Source: Callaeas wilsoni (Eukaryota; Chordata; Aves; Passeriformes; Callaeidae). Taken from it: 64,000 nucleotides of DNA. Every line of letters starts with the position of its first letter. The first letter of the stretch is position 1. The notes beneath the pieces are model-generated. The model searched no databases. It was not told the DNA's origin and worked only from the letters and a program-made list of their open reading frames with translations. The stretch is taken from NCBI GenBank assembly GCA_013398955.1, contig VWPU01013515.1, positions 1-64,000 of the forward strand, given 5' to 3'. Of the stretch, positions 13,311-26,758 are shown piece after piece. The translations under genes and the position numbers were made by a program.

Positions 13311-16179
13311 GTATTTCTTGATGGTCATTGTTGCATGAGGAAGATGCAGTTTATTCCCTTGCAGTGGGAGTTGTCTCGCTGCTGTCCTGTTCTCCCTTCA
13401 TGCAGTGCTGGCCTGGAGTGGTGAGGCTGGAGAGGGTTGGTTTTGGTCTAAAATAAGCAAAAGATGAGAAATTATGTTCTGTGGCTTAAATTTTCAGGCA
13501 CTTAGAAAGATTGAAGTGACTAAACATAATGTAAGTTTGCATGCCTCCCTACAAAAGCAGATGTTGCCTAGAAATATTTTATGCTCTTTGCTTCTGAAAT
13601 TGAATGTTATGGACATTAAATTGTACAACTTGCCTCTCTCAGTGGTGCAGCTTTTCCAGGATGCTGGTTCACTTGAGTTGGAAGAGACAGAGAGGGGAGT
13701 GGATGATGTTGCCTTTAGTACAGCTATTTCTCTTCAAAGAAATGTCAGTGGAGTTCCCAGCTCTGTAAATACTGGAGAAATAGAAACAGCTACTTTAGAG
13801 ATCCTGAATGGTAACTTTTAAGTCGTTTAATTGTACCTTGGGAATGGTAACTTTTTAAAATCAATGTTCCACAAGCAGCAGGAGCTGCAGGGCCGGACAG
13901 TCTCTGCTGGACAGTGTTAGAGGGTCTCACATGTCTGAGAAGTTTCCTTCAGGTCCATATGGACACCTCAGGAAGGTGCCCATCTCTGCCAAAGCTGGGG
14001 TCTTGCAAAGTGCCTTCACAACTCAGCTATTTCCTGGTTCTGGGAACAGCAAGAAAAGGTGAAGCATCCCTCAAAGCATCCCCTTTGGAGACTGGTGGGT
14101 AGGGGAATTGTTTTTGTCTTTTTCTGTATTGTTTTGTTCTTCCTCAGCCCAACCTCTGTTGGGACAGAGAGGTGGGCTGAGGGCTGCTGTGTCTGCTTGT
14201 GCGAGTCTCAGGTTGAACCAGGCTTTGCTGTGCAAGGAGGCTTTATTCTGGGACAGCCTAGTTCCCTTTTCAGCCACGTTAAAAAAAAAAAAAATCCCGA
14301 AAGAGAGCAAGAAGATCTGTTAAGATCCCAAAAGAGAGCTAACAGCTGTTAAAAAAAAGAAATCTATGGTGGAGTTGTCAGGTTAAAGGAAAACAGAATA
14401 ATCTCTATTTTTGAACCTTTGCAGTGGATTTGATTTTGAAATGTTCAGTCCCTCAGAGGATCTCCCACAGGGGTGCTGCCAGGAGGCTGTAATTTCTCTG
14501 TCCCTTTTCAAGAGCCCACTGGTCCAGCTGGTTCAGACATGGCAGTGTTAAACCTCCTGGTACAGTAGGATAGCTTACTCTGCATGTTGAATTTGGTATT
14601 TGGGGAAGATATTCTCCGTTCTGGAACTGTTTGCTGTTTTTGAGCTGCTCAGTCAAGCCTTAGAAAGCCGTAAGGACGGCAGGGGGATGGCAGTGATGGC
14701 TGTGGTTCTGGCAGGCAGTGCAAATAACTGAGACAGAAGGACCTCAGTGTATCTTGGCTGTTGGATGCTGGGATTTTAATATCTGAAAGAAGTTAGGGAA
14801 AAAAGCATGCCTTGGTTGTCCTTGCTGCTGTTCCAGTTTCAGTGATAAGCAGCTGAGCTGTTTGCATGCGCTGCTCTGAGGAAACCCCAGTCCCTGCCCC
14901 CTCGCCCCAGCTCTCTCTGTTGTTCTTCTTGAAGCAGCAATTCCGGGGAATTCAAGGAGGAGCTGCCAGGGTAATCATGGCTCATGGTGCCAAATTTGCA
15001 GGGGCTTTACTCCATATTTCAGAACAAGGTTTTGGGAGACTCAGATTTATCTCTGCCTCCAGCTTAAGTTTCTATTTAAGCCACCTTTAATTTCTAGAAG
15101 CGCGAAGCTGTTCTGACTGCTGTGATCGAGGTCACTCTTTAATTTAGGTACGCCAAGGAACACAAAATCTTGTTTTGTTAAAGTCTTAGGCATATGCTGG
15201 ATCCCTAAAGGAGCGTGTGAATGACATTAAATGCACCATGGCAGAGGGAGAGGAGCAGCACTGTTACAGGAGAAGGAATGGCAGATAAGCAGTGGGGCCA
15301 TGCTGTTATCGCTCTGTTTGGGAGCTGCTGGGGTTGTGCAAGTCTATATAGGACATTTACACAAATTGCTGGAATAAAAACCCACTCTATCAGCAATCTA
15401 GTATTTGTTTCTTATTATACGTTAAATTTTTTCTGGCATAGCAAAGTTTGTCACCTGTTATGTCAAGGTCTCGGCATTCAACGCTGGGATCTTTCCAAGT
15501 GTGCTGAAACCTAATTGGTTAGGGATAAGCCTTCCCTTCATTTTAGGGGAGGTAAAAAAGAAAAGCGAGGAAAAAAAAAAAAGCTGTGGCATCTAGCAGG
15601 CATTTAAAGCATTTTCTCTTATTCTCTCAACTCTTGTGATTTGCTAGACTTAGGCCTCCTGGTTCCCTCCTCCCACTCCCCATTCTGGGCTTGCTCTGCT
15701 TTTTCCTGTGGGAAATTGGGAAAATAACACACAGCAAATAATATATAACAAATAACACAGAGCAGCCAGCACTGCAGGTCTGGGGAAAGCTTTCTCCAAG
15801 CATGGCTCTGCAGCAGGGAGCGTCGGGACACCTGAGTGCTTAGTGAGGGAAAACCTTTATGTCCTTCTACCCTTTGCCTTTTTTAAAAATTATTCTCTTT
15901 TCTTTTCTGAGTTTGGTCTGTGCAATTATAGCCAGAGTGGAAATTTCCTGTCTGCAGGATTCTGGATGGGTTTGGGGAGCCCCTTCCTGAGTTGTAATGC
16001 ACCTGTGCCAGTTATTTGGGGAAATCTCTCTGTGCCACTTACTTATTTAATCCAAGAAACTCAACAGTTGTGTGCAAAGCGTATGGTCAGCAGCATCCAA
16101 CCTGAGAAGCAGATCAGTGGGGCTCTGGCAGGGAACTTTAGGGACTGGAGCTGGCTCAAGCACAAAGACACTCCCCAAA
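13311..16179. other. Non-coding stretch, probably ZHX3 5' intron
   Basis: No gene is supported. A 115-codon AT-rich open frame at 13474-13821 looks somewhat protein-like but matches no family I know. A-rich runs occur near 14280 and 15570. The sequence is otherwise unremarkable. Confidence 0.45.
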
Positions 16180-16275
16180 ATCATAGAATCACAGAATGGT
16201 TTGGATTGGAAGGCACCTTAAAGATCATATAGTTCTAGCCCTCCTGCCACTGGGCAAGGAGCACCTGGGACATAC
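16180..16275 (-). mobile_element. CR1-type LINE 3' end
   Basis: Read on the + strand, the piece starts with TCATAGAATCACAGAATGGT and continues through GGATTGGAAGGCACCTTAAA and a CCCTCCTGCCACTGGGCA block. This is the reverse complement of the characteristic 3' terminus of avian CR1 elements. Confidence 0.88.
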
Positions 16276-17081
16276 TGCTGGGAGAGGAGGACCTGTCACT
16301 GCCCATGCTCGGGCAGGAGCAACAAACAAGTATAAATTTTCCTTGACTTGGGCAATCACAACCTAATTTTCCTGTTTTTCATCCTTGTTACAAGCTCTGG
16401 CTCACCTTTTTCCAGGGTGACTCTTTGTTTTTCAATATACTGTTTTCTCCTCTGGTCTGAACTTAATCCCAGAAATCAACTTGGCTGATTATCTCTTTAG
16501 ACAGTAAAGTTTAGAAATTAGGAAATACATGGAGCTGGCTCTGCTGCTTGTCCAGTGGTGAGGGAACAGGGATTGGATGGCAGTGGGGGGAAATGAAGGG
16601 GAGAAAAGAAGGCCACAGCTACAAGCAGAGCTGCAGGTTATATTTAGCTGCTGCTGTGGCGGTGGCAGTCAGGGTGCTGTGGTTGCTGCTCTAAATATGT
16701 TCTGGCCAGCTGAGGTTTCTAGCTCTGTAATGGACCAAGTCCACGGAGAGCTGGGCAGCAGTGTCACTGGTTTCCAGCACACTGCAGCAGGGGGATTGAT
16801 TTCACTGGGTTGAGGGCTTGGTGATTAATTCAGCAAATGTGGTTAACTTCTGATAAATAAGGTCTTTACTGATTGAGAGGGGGAAGAAAACCCCAGAGGT
16901 GGATGTTTAGGGTGCTTCAGTGGGGATGTACTGTGGGAGCATGGTGGGGTGCACAGCATGAGCTGCGAGACTCCTCGAACTGATCGGTGTTTTATTTTTG
17001 CTTTTAACCTTTGCTAACCAAGGGCTGCCTTCTCCTGCAGGGGTGCAGCAGTAATTTTTGGTGTAATGTCTTCTCTTCCAG
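16276..17081. other. Non-coding stretch
   Basis: Nothing coding was recognised. It ends in a polypyrimidine tract and CAG that precede the candidate exon at 17082. Confidence 0.45.
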
Positions 17082-17131
17082 CCCTGAATCCTGGCGCAGC
17101 TGAAGCAACTGCGGGCACTTTAAAGATGTGG
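17082..17131 (+). other. Candidate small non-coding 5' UTR exon
   Basis: A good acceptor (TCTTCTCTTCCAG) is followed by 50 nt that are richer in CpG than the surroundings. The stretch then ends at a consensus donor, G/GTGAGC. Its orientation and position would suit a 5' non-coding exon of ZHX3. Splice-site pairs of this quality also arise by chance in 37 kb, so this is only a candidate. Confidence 0.25.
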
Positions 17132-19624
17132 GTGAGCACAGAGGAGGGGCAGGAGAACGACAGGCTCAGGACGTGGTCCCTCGTGCAGGTAGGACACTGC
17201 TGTCACCTCGGGCGCTGTGTGTGATGTGGACCTTCCTGTCCTGTGCAGCCTGGGCAGGGAAATGTGGTGTATTGCAGTGTATCCCAGGGATCTCTGTGCA
17301 GGCTGTTGGAGCCTGATGGCTGAAGGAAGGGATCGTGCAGTGGTTGGCTCCATTGCCTTGAGAACAGGGGTTGCTCTGTGGTCAGATCAAGCTCAGCTTA
17401 TGCTTCCAGGTGTCCCTGAGAAGGGGCAATTTTTATTTTCTTCGCTTCTGGACATCACTCATTGAACAAAACAGAGTTCAGGTAGTCTGTATGTTTGTGC
17501 TTTTCTCCTGGCTGGGGCTCCTCTATCTGTGTGCTAGTCGCTGATTTACTTTATTTCCATATAACTTAATAAATATCCATCTGTCCCATGGTGTGGATGA
17601 GGGGTCAGGAGAGCGATTCTTTTTCCCTTTGGCTTCTGTGGATGGAAGAAGTGTGCTTGGAAATAACACTCCAGTTTTCCATGACACTGTTCCAGACTTT
17701 TGAAGAAGAAATTTGGTCTCATAGCCGAGCCAAGCCATTTTATTTGTACAAAAAGTAAGCTCCATGGCTGAACATTAGTGAGCAGACTGGCAGGGCATTT
17801 GTTCACCCAATTCATGGCTGTGTGATAAATGACAGTGTCCCCGTGGAAATGGGGATTTTCAAACCCTACAGTGGTTTCTACCCAGCTTGTGCCGCATCCG
17901 GAGACTGCTTGTTTCTAGACTTTATTAAATAATCAGCGTTGGGAGCACAATGACTGGACTGATGCTGTTTGCTGCCACTTTCCTGACACACTTCCAGTTC
18001 TGCAGCCTGTTAGACTGGTAGGAATAAACCAAGGCACCCTGCTGAAGCATGTGATGTGCTGGGATCCACGTGCACCCTCAGCCCCCTGAGAGCTGTCCTC
18101 CTTGAAGTTCCCTCCGTTAATTGCATCTAGGTGGGTCCTCAGTACCTTCTGGCAGTAATTGTGCAAATGCAGTGAACACTGTGACTCTCTGGTTGTCTGG
18201 CTGTTACAAACAGAGAATTTTGCAGGAGGAAGAGGGTGAAGCTTTCATAGCTGCACTCTGCCTTTGTAAACAGAGTCAGGGTCTCTTAGGAGGCAAAGTA
18301 GGGAGAAGGGAATTACATTTTATATCCCTTGGTGTCTGCCACGGAAAGACAGTAATAATGGATGTAGATGGCTTGTGTGGAAGGTCTCTGGGTAAATAAG
18401 AAGGATTGCTTTGTGTTCCATCTGCAGAAAAGGGTGTTGTTCATTACTGAAGGGCCGGCACCCAGCGATGGATTGTGGCCTTGTAGCAAAGTGTGCCATC
18501 CTCCCTGCACAGTCCTGTGCTGGCCCATGAAGGCTTTTCAGTCTCTTCTGAGGGAGCTTTAAGTACCAAACTGAGGATCTCTGCTCCAGAACTTGGCCCC
18601 TTTCTCTCTGCTCCTCCTTTTCCCCCACCCTCCTGTGATGTCCTCTCCCTCCCAATTCATTTGTTTTTAAAATGATTGTGCCATTGTGTACATCCATATG
18701 CGCATGGCCTGTCTTGTTTTTCTCTTGGCCTGAAAGTGCAAAGCAAATCTGTTTATGGTTTTGGTGAGCTAATTCTTCCCCACCCTAGATTTTTAAATAG
18801 ACTCTTTCTTTACCAAGCTTGCAGAGCTTGCAGGATGTATTGAAGTAATGGGAAAAATATGTTGTGTGTTAACCTTCCTTTTTTGTAAAACTTTATTTAC
18901 AAGACCCTATTCCTAGCAGTGCATCTGGGAAATGAATATCTGGATACTGGAGAAAGAAGAAGACTTTGAAATAGCAAAATGGGAGTTTAGTGCATTTGGG
19001 GAGGAAATGTTTTGAGTTTTCCACGTTCAGCGCTTGCATCGTGAAACAAAGTCTAGTGAGCTGTGCTCAGTTTAATTATTTATCTTCTGCAAATCCCAGT
19101 TTCTAGGCTTGGCTGTTCCCTGGGCTTCTGTTACCTTCAAACAGGCTCCTCCAAAGCAGCTGCTGACCCAGACCTTGCAGCTGAAGGTAAGAGCAGCAAG
19201 GAATGCTCTTGGCCTGTAAATAGTGCCTTGGATTAAGGGCTTGATGTGTCACTGGTGTGTTGGAAATGTTATTTTTGCCTCTTGATTTCATCCTTCCTGC
19301 GAATCAATCTCAGACCTGTCTGTTTAGGTTAACAACCTTCTCCACATCCTTGTGGGGGTTGCAGAGCTCCGTGTGCAGTGTTTTCACCAGGGTGTTTTTG
19401 CTGCTGGAGGCAGAGCTCGGCTCTGCTGTGGGAGCACTGGAGAAGCCCCAGGGACACCCCTGTCCATGATGCCTGGCTGCTGCCTTGCTTCCCAGCCCTC
19501 GTGCTGGCTCTCTCCTGTAGCCTGCCCTGCTGCAGCACCTCCTCACCTCAAACCTGGCTGTGGGTTGTTTCTAGTGAAAACCGTGAGCTGCTTGTGGGTA
19601 GCCACAGGGCAGGAGCTCTCTGAG
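17132..19624. other. Non-coding stretch, probably ZHX3 5' intron
   Basis: No gene, RNA or strong repeat was recognised. The overlapping short open frames on both strands carry no known motifs. Confidence 0.45.
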
Positions 19625-19742
19625 GAGATGTGGGGCTTTGTGCAGCCTGGTGCAGTGCATGGTGTCCCTGCCCATGACAGCAGGGCTGGCCTGGATGATC
19701 TCCAGGGTCCCTTCCACTGCAAACTGTTCTGTGATTCTATGG
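19625..19742 (+). mobile_element. CR1-type LINE 3' end
   Basis: The order GGTGTCCCTGCCCATGACAG, GATGATCTCCAGGGTCCCTT, then a TGTGATTCTATGG end is the avian CR1 3' terminus in forward orientation. Confidence 0.85.
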
Positions 19743-21902
19743 CCATTACATGTGCAAGTGCACTTCTCCAGCCCCAGCTCTGTAGGGCTTGGCTGAGGCC
19801 TCTAGGTAGTCCTGTAACATAAATAAGCAGGAGTAGGATTTCAAAGCAAGCAAATTTTTTACATAGTTGACGTCACGCCTCTTCAGCCCTGTGTTTAGGG
19901 CCCAAGGATCTGGAAGCCCACAGCTGCTAGTTTGGTCCTGTTGCTAATAACCCTCTGGAGGTGTTTCTGCTAGGCTGGTTCTTGCAGAGGACTGAGGGGT
20001 TCACCTGATCTGGCAATGTTAGGGAAGACAGGACCCGTGGTGGGAACAACATGAGGTGCTTTCACAAAACTGGGTGCCCTGCATGAAGGTGCAGCTGCAG
20101 CACTGGGTGTGCTCCTCGCTGGGGTTTATGGCGTGGAGTGACAGCAAGGACTTCTGGTGAGTAGCCTTAAAGCAGAATGGGCTGGGGCAGGGTTATCCCA
20201 CTCGTACAGCTCTTCCACCCAGAGCCTCTGCTCTGCCAGTGAAGAACAGGTGAGGAAAAGAAATTTCGTTTCCTCACCCTGAGAGGTAAATTTTTCACAA
20301 GAGCTTCGTTCACCTGCAAACCTGCAGCAGAGCTCAAAGCAAAGAATTCCCCACACAAAGGCTTTGCAAAACAGGATTGTCCTTTATCCATGTAACTTGG
20401 TAGCATGTGAGATTTCTTTCTGTAACAGTCTTACAAGAGGTGAAGTTCTCGCTCCTTTTTCCTTTTGTTCGCTCTTTCTGTTCAGCTGGCAGTGTTGGTG
20501 CTCCCTAGGAAGGTGATGGCTGGGGGCTGGCACTGACCAGTGCCCCTCAGTCCGCAGGCAGGGGCTGTAGCCCTGAGCATGGAGCTGTAAAGCCTCTCAC
20601 CTCCCCTTCCCCATCTTTCCCAGTCAGTATGTGTAACTGTGAAGTTTCCCAGCTTGCAGATCAGGTGGAGTTTTCCAGATGCCCTTTTCCCGCATTCCTC
20701 CCTTCCTACTCTTACTTCTTACTGACCTGTTTGCTCAGGACATATATACAGTATCGGAGTGACAAATTGAATTGCTTGTACTCAGGAAGATGAGGCCACT
20801 GGATGCCTAAATGCTGCATAAACTGCTTGGCTAGCCCCACACTAACAGTTTTGACTCCTGCCCTTCACATTGTATTTTGTGAAAGGCAAATTCCGTCCTG
20901 CGTGTCTCTTTCCAAACCTATTGCCCAACACTTCCACTATTTGTCATCAGCTGAAAAGGATCTGAGCACTGCAGATATCCACAGATGTGGTTTGATTCTC
21001 TGTTGTGTTACAAACCACATCTATGTATCAAGAGGGTTTGGGTTTGCTGTTCCTCTTTGCAGAGCTTCTCCCCGTGCTGGAGTTTGGAGCGGTTTGGGGT
21101 GTGCAGTGGTGCTGCAGTGGCTCTGCTGCTCCTCTGGTGAGGTGAGCAGTGCCCCAGGAAGGCACTGGGCTCCGACAGCAGGAGACTCCCAGGAGCAGGC
21201 AGGCTGGGTGCTCGGGAGATGCCTTCAAACCAGCCCTGTCTGGCAGGAGTGCCCTGAGGCTGTGGAAGGCTCCAGGGAAGGCTGTGTCCAGTCTCTGTGA
21301 ACGGACTGGGGAGTGCTGAGAGGTGCTTAAACAGGTTTTCTTTATGAAGGGAAAGAACTGCGCCTGTGGCCTGTGAAAGTCTGGATAAAGTCCATTCTAT
21401 TGTTTTGTACCAACACAAACCGGTGGCACATCAGGTTCAAGGAGAGGCCTGCTGTGAAGGGAGAGGTTTTGGGATGTCTGGCTCGGAGCTAAGGCTGCAG
21501 TATTCTGTGTCATCAGAGGTATTTGTGAAAGAACACACAAATCCAAGGTGAAATGGTGAGTTCTTATTCACCACTATTCAAACTGTGGACTGAAGGCCAC
21601 CCTTCCAAATGAAGGGATTCACTACAGAGGAAAAACAGCTTCTTGTTTCCCAGCTTCATCTGGAGCCTTGTAATCACTTTGGTGGTTCAGCTCTCTGCAG
21701 CACTGAGGAGTTGTCTGTTCCAGCACGCTGAGCATGCTGCAAGTTTTATTTTATTTTATTTCCAAAACAGCCCTTTAAGCATGTTGGGCTGTAAGGGAAG
21801 CTCGTAATAATTCCCTCTACCAGCATAATTCAGTGGCAGTGCAAAATAGGAGGGTGTCTGACTAAAGGTGACCCATTAAAGGGTGATCTCTGATAAATAA
21901 CT
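19743..21902. other. Non-coding stretch, probably ZHX3 5' intron
   Basis: Nothing beyond ordinary intronic sequence was seen. A 165-codon open frame at 20803-21300 has no recognisable domain and biased, low-information content. Confidence 0.45.
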
Positions 21903-22025
21903 AGACTGGGGACTCACAAGTCCTGAGTTCAATTACTGACTTTGCTATAAGCTTCCTGTGACCTTGGGCGAGTTATTTTAAATTGCTTTGTGCCTCATTT
22001 CCCTTTCTGTAACACACTGGTGACA
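21903..22025 (+). mobile_element. MIR-like SINE remnant (forward orientation)
   Basis: The characteristic MIR series is present: a GAGTTCAATTACTGAC box, then CTGTGACCTTGGGCGAGTTA, then GTGCCTCATTTCCCTTTCTG and a TAACAC end. This is one of the clearest ancient SINE copies in the window. A weaker stretch at about 22450-22515 has a similar ACCTTGGGCAGAT phrase. Confidence 0.75.
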
Positions 22026-24482
22026 GCATTTCCCTTCCAGCCAGGAGCTGTGTCAGTGGGAAGGTGTCCATACCCTTTTCCATAGCTGCTGTGTGAAGAA
22101 CCTGGATGGGCTGGGAAGCATGACCATCTCATGGGCCTCTCTTCTGTTTTCCTGGGGAAAACAGAACAGGATGATCCATTTAAAGGGTTTTACAGGTATC
22201 CAGAGAATGTGTTCCATGAGGTCCTAGGGCTCCTGGCATAACTGCATTAGCAAGGTGGTTGCTCCTTGAGCTGTAAATTCTTCCTTAGCACTGCTCTCAG
22301 CTCTTGAGCTTTAAATTGATGGCCAGTTTGGGCAGAGCAGGTTTCTGGTGTTCCTGTGCTGCCTTTCTGCTTTGAACCCAGGGGAATGCTAAGGAGAGGT
22401 GATGGCTCTGGGGATACAGATGATGGCACGTGGCCCTGCTCCCATTGGCAGTGTGTGCACAGACCTTGGGCAGATAATTTCATCTCTCCCTGCTTCTTCC
22501 CTGTCTGCTCCTTCCCAGTGTGGGGTAACAGCACTGACCACCCCTTTTACCACTCCCTAAATGTCAGGAGAAGCTTTCCAGCATTGCTGAAATGTGCTAA
22601 AACCTCGTGGCTGGAATAGCAGACATCTGGGTGGAACAGGGGGCTGGCTGTCTGTCTCCTGTGTGGTGCTGTGAAGGCTCCCTGCCATTCCCGTGGGATA
22701 AGCTATGGGAAGCCCCACATGACAGCTGTCCAGGGAGGAGCTGCCTTCAGCTGCTTCTGTTTCAGGTGCAGCAGCAGGAGTGATGCTGAGCCTCCTTTGT
22801 CCTGGGGGCATGCAGCCCCCTCTTCCCTTTGCCAGAGCCTGATGGTCCAGGGGTGGATCCGGGAGAGCCACTGGCCTGAGACCCCCACCCTGTGGCAGTG
22901 AGGGAGCTCCAGCTGGTGTGGGATGCTGTGGTTGGATGGAAATGATCATCTTTGGGATGTGGCAGAAAATCAGGCCTCCTGGTTGTGTCTGGGAAAGTGC
23001 TCCTGGGGACTATCTGACTATCCAGAAATAATAAAAACACTGTTATCTGTATTTCCTCTGGTCACACAGCTGGTCCACTGGCTTGTGCAGGCTGTTGAGA
23101 ACCAGCAGTGTGAATTGTGGCCACTCTTTCATCTTTGGTGTGATTATATCGTATGAAATTCCTATCACCTGTGCAAGAGGCATGGCCCAGCAGCTGGAAA
23201 ATCCATCCTTTTTGGACAGAAACTTTGCTTTCATCTCCATCCTGGTCTTCCCAAGAGCCAAAACCCCAAACCCCTTCTCCTTCAAGGTATCCTGAGTTAC
23301 TGACTGACCTCCTGGGTGGGATGCTGCAAGGCTGGACAGCTGGCAGCATGTGGCCTCTAGGGCAGGGCAACAGGCTGGGGCTGCTTCTAGACCAGGGATT
23401 GTAAATCTCAGGCTACAGGTAGGTCTGGCTGTTCCCTCAGATTCTGCCTGTAACTAGGAGTAAAACTGCCTTGAGCAGCACTCTTGACACTGGTGAAAGG
23501 GAAGAAATTGAATTCTCAATGTAAAGGATGTGGTATCATTAAGTACTTCTGCTGTCTAACCCTCTTGTTTTTCCCTTTCGTGGTTTGTGTGATCTTCATG
23601 CTGGGCCAACAAACATTAAGGCTGTGGATTTTTCCCCAAGCTGTGAGACTTTAAGTTGTTCAAGCCACTTTGTGTGTGTGTGGGGTGAGCTCCAGACTGG
23701 TGTGTGTGGAAGATGACATGGATGTGTGACTTCTAAAAGTCTTCAGGGTTGTCTGTTGGAGGATCCTGGAGCTCTGGGGAGAGGCTTTGTGTATGTCTCT
23801 TGGGAAATTCTAAAATGCCATGGAAATAACTACTGGCTGAGGAAGGGAGGGATGTGGGGAAGATGCCAGGCAACAAGGAGGAGGCTGGCAGCAATTTCCT
23901 AGTGGAGCTGAACCCTGGTGAATGGTTTCAGAACACTGATGTACTCTGGGGGATGGCAAGTAACTGTAACCTGAATATCCCACAGACAGGGGGCTGCCAT
24001 CCTGTGGGACCTTGCCCAGGATGGCAGCTTGAGTCGTTTAAACATGAGGGTGTCTCCTGCACTAGCAGCTTCTCAGCACTCACCAGCACTTGCCAGGTGA
24101 TGATGAGACTTGTGCCCAATTTTAGAAGGGGGGAGAGGATGAAGGGTACGGATAGGAGCAGCTGACCCTGAATCATGGGTACTGCCCCTGTGCTAGCTGA
24201 TTGCTTTTGATGTGAAAACAGATGACCCACAAGAACCCCAAACGCAGTGGCAGTGTAGCTCTCCGGTGCTTTGGACAGTGCCACAAGCCACTTTGCCAGC
24301 TCCCCCTGGAAGGTACGTGCAGTGTTACAGCAATAACCCATGGAGAGCTCACTGAAGGAGCCCTCCTGCTCGCTGCTCTGCCCGGTCCGGCCGTTTGGGA
24401 AGCAGCTCAGTGTGAGGACTCGTGGGACTGATCACAAGGGTGTTGCTCTGGTGGGGTTTCTCTGCAAAGCCGACAGGATGCA

Positions 24483-24524
24483 GGGATGAATCCTGCAGAC
24501 TGAGGGATGAGTCCTGCAGAGTGT
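24483..24524 (+). repeat. 21-bp tandem repeat, two copies
   Basis: GGGATGAATCCTGCAGA at 24483 recurs as GGGATGAGTCCTGCAGA at 24504, a period of 21 bp. Confidence 0.6.
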
Positions 24525-26649
24525 GAGCACTGTCCCCCAACTGCCCTGTCAGAAGCAGCATCGATTCCCTTCATCCTCTGCCGGCGGGTGATGGTGGGCT
24601 CGTGTATGGAGGGCGTTCCCGCTGTCCTGAGCCTTAGCCAGAGTGACACGCTGTCGTTTGGTGCAGTATCGTTAAGATGCTCCCAAGTCTGTTTGCTCCT
24701 GGCCCAAAGAAGAGGGCAGGTGCCTGGAGGACCACGTTCTCCTGACCTGACTGTGATTCGGGCTGCTGGCCTAGAAATGAAATGCTCCATCATGGCATTA
24801 CCAGTCGGTCATCCCCATTCCTGTGTTTGCAGGCTGCCTGCTGACACAGCATGGTCGTTTTTACCTTACTGTCCCCCGTGCTGACTCCTGCAGTTTACTT
24901 TATCCTGCTGTTTCCTTACTGCTGTGAAACAGAGTTAATAATGTTGCTGTGCCCTTCACCCTAATGAGGATGATGAATGTTTTAGACCGGTGCAATGAGA
25001 CCACCCTTCATTCTTTTCTGAAAAGCCAGGAGGAATTCCTGATTTCTGTCTTTCTGAAGTTATAACATGGTCCGTGATGCCTTTGGTGTAAACCAGGAAT
25101 ATTTCTGTTATTTATGGGACACTTTGCAATGAGAACTTTTCCATGTTCATTTGAAGGGCCAGGAAATTTTAAATTCCCAACAGATGGATTTTCTCCAAAG
25201 GCTTCAAGTTAAGTCAGCTCTAAGGAAATGACAATCTTCGTATGGCAAACTGATTTATTTTCTTTTTCATTTACTTGTATTTCATTTCATTCCCTCATTC
25301 CCATGGAAGGATGTTGTTCCCCTCTGCTACTCCTGCACCCAGTCTAATCTAAGTTCATGCAATTGTTTGTGAAGAGTGGATGCTTTCAGGAGGGCAAAAT
25401 GCAGCAGTCAGCTCTCCTGCGAGCACTGTAATGATAGAAAACCCTTTTTGTTTTCTCTCATCGCTCCCCTTTGTCACCTGTCTGCAGGTTTGATTTGGCA
25501 AATAGAGCAGCTATTAGTGAACTCTCCACTGCGAGCTGGGGTGGTGAGGTGGTAACAAAGTCTCTTTGCCCTTGTATGAACATATAAAATACTTAGAAAA
25601 GTCATCTAATACAGCTATTGGAGATGTACTAGGAGGTTCACATCTGGCTGCATGCACAGGAAGTGAGGATTTCCCTGGGTTGTCATTTCTAGGGGTGGAG
25701 TTTTGAAGCCTGTGGCCGAGACCTGAAGATAGGTTTGGTATCGGTTGGTGGTAATTGGGCTGTACTTGCATAATGACAGTAATTTCCTTCTTATTATATC
25801 CTAAATTTGATTTATAAGACCATGCTGCAGTGTGACTTAAAGCTTTAAGTGTTTGTCTCTGTTGGCAGTTGGCAATGTATTAGCTGTGATTCTTTACAGA
25901 AATAAGTGTTCAGTGTTGGAGCTAAATTGAATAATATGGTAGTGTTTGTGTCTTAATCTTCCAAATAGCTCTCTTAAGTTTGCTACATTGATGTCTGAAA
26001 GGCTTAAAAATAATAAACTCCATTGTATGGAGCTTTGAATACAGAGTGGAAGCTTAGTAATTGCTGGCAGTTCATGGGCAGACTCACTAAAACATGGCAA
26101 GGAGGCAATTCTCCCAGCATGCCTGAATTTTTTAAAGAATCTCCTTGTATCAAGGCCTTGTGATCCACAAGGTACAAAGTACACGAGTTTGAATTCAGGC
26201 TTGCAGGACTCAGTCCAAAACCCCAAACCCTTTAGTTGCACTGTCATATCAATTTAAAACACCTTTTGTCTTCCTCATCAGTCTGCTGGGAGCTGTTTGC
26301 ATCCCCAGCTTTTGGGCAGGGTAGGTGGAGCGGGCTCATCCTCCAGCCAGCTCCACTGGCTGATTGTCAGCAGAGAGTTGAAGTCCTGAGCCCTCATCCC
26401 AGCTCCCAACCTTTTGCTCTTCACAGGAAGGAGAAAAAAACCCTAAATACATGGTGGTTTGTTTCTTTTTGATGATGTTCTCAGGAAATCAAGTATCAAA
26501 GGAAAAGTTCTGAAATCAGGGATCTGGCTTTGGTGGTTTTTCTCTAAGATGACTGTAGTTCTCCTGTATCTTTGTGAATGAGGTTTTAAATGAGGAGTTT
26601 CAAAGGGCAGCTAAGGAAAAGGCTGGTTGGACTAGCAAGTGTGATTTAA

Positions 26650-26758
26650 AAAACAAACAACAAACAAAAAAATCCCCAACCAACCAACCCCTCCCCTCCC
26701 CCCAAAAAAATCAAACAAAAAAGCCCCCAAAACAAACAAACAAACAAAAAAACAACAC
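26650..26758 (+). repeat. A-rich / (CAAA)n low-complexity tract
   Basis: Runs of CAAA, AACCAACC and poly-A alternate with C-runs. The open frame across it encodes only Lys, Gln, Asn, Pro and Thr low-complexity sequence and is not a gene. Confidence 0.85.

Noticed and set aside
13474..13821. 115-codon protein-like open frame with a TTTTCAG just upstream
   Set aside because: No family recognised, no donor or partner exon identified, and it lies next to a CR1 fragment; AT-rich frames of this length occur by chance.
20803..21300. 165-codon open frame
   Set aside because: Low-information composition and no domain; overlapping open frames on the other strand.
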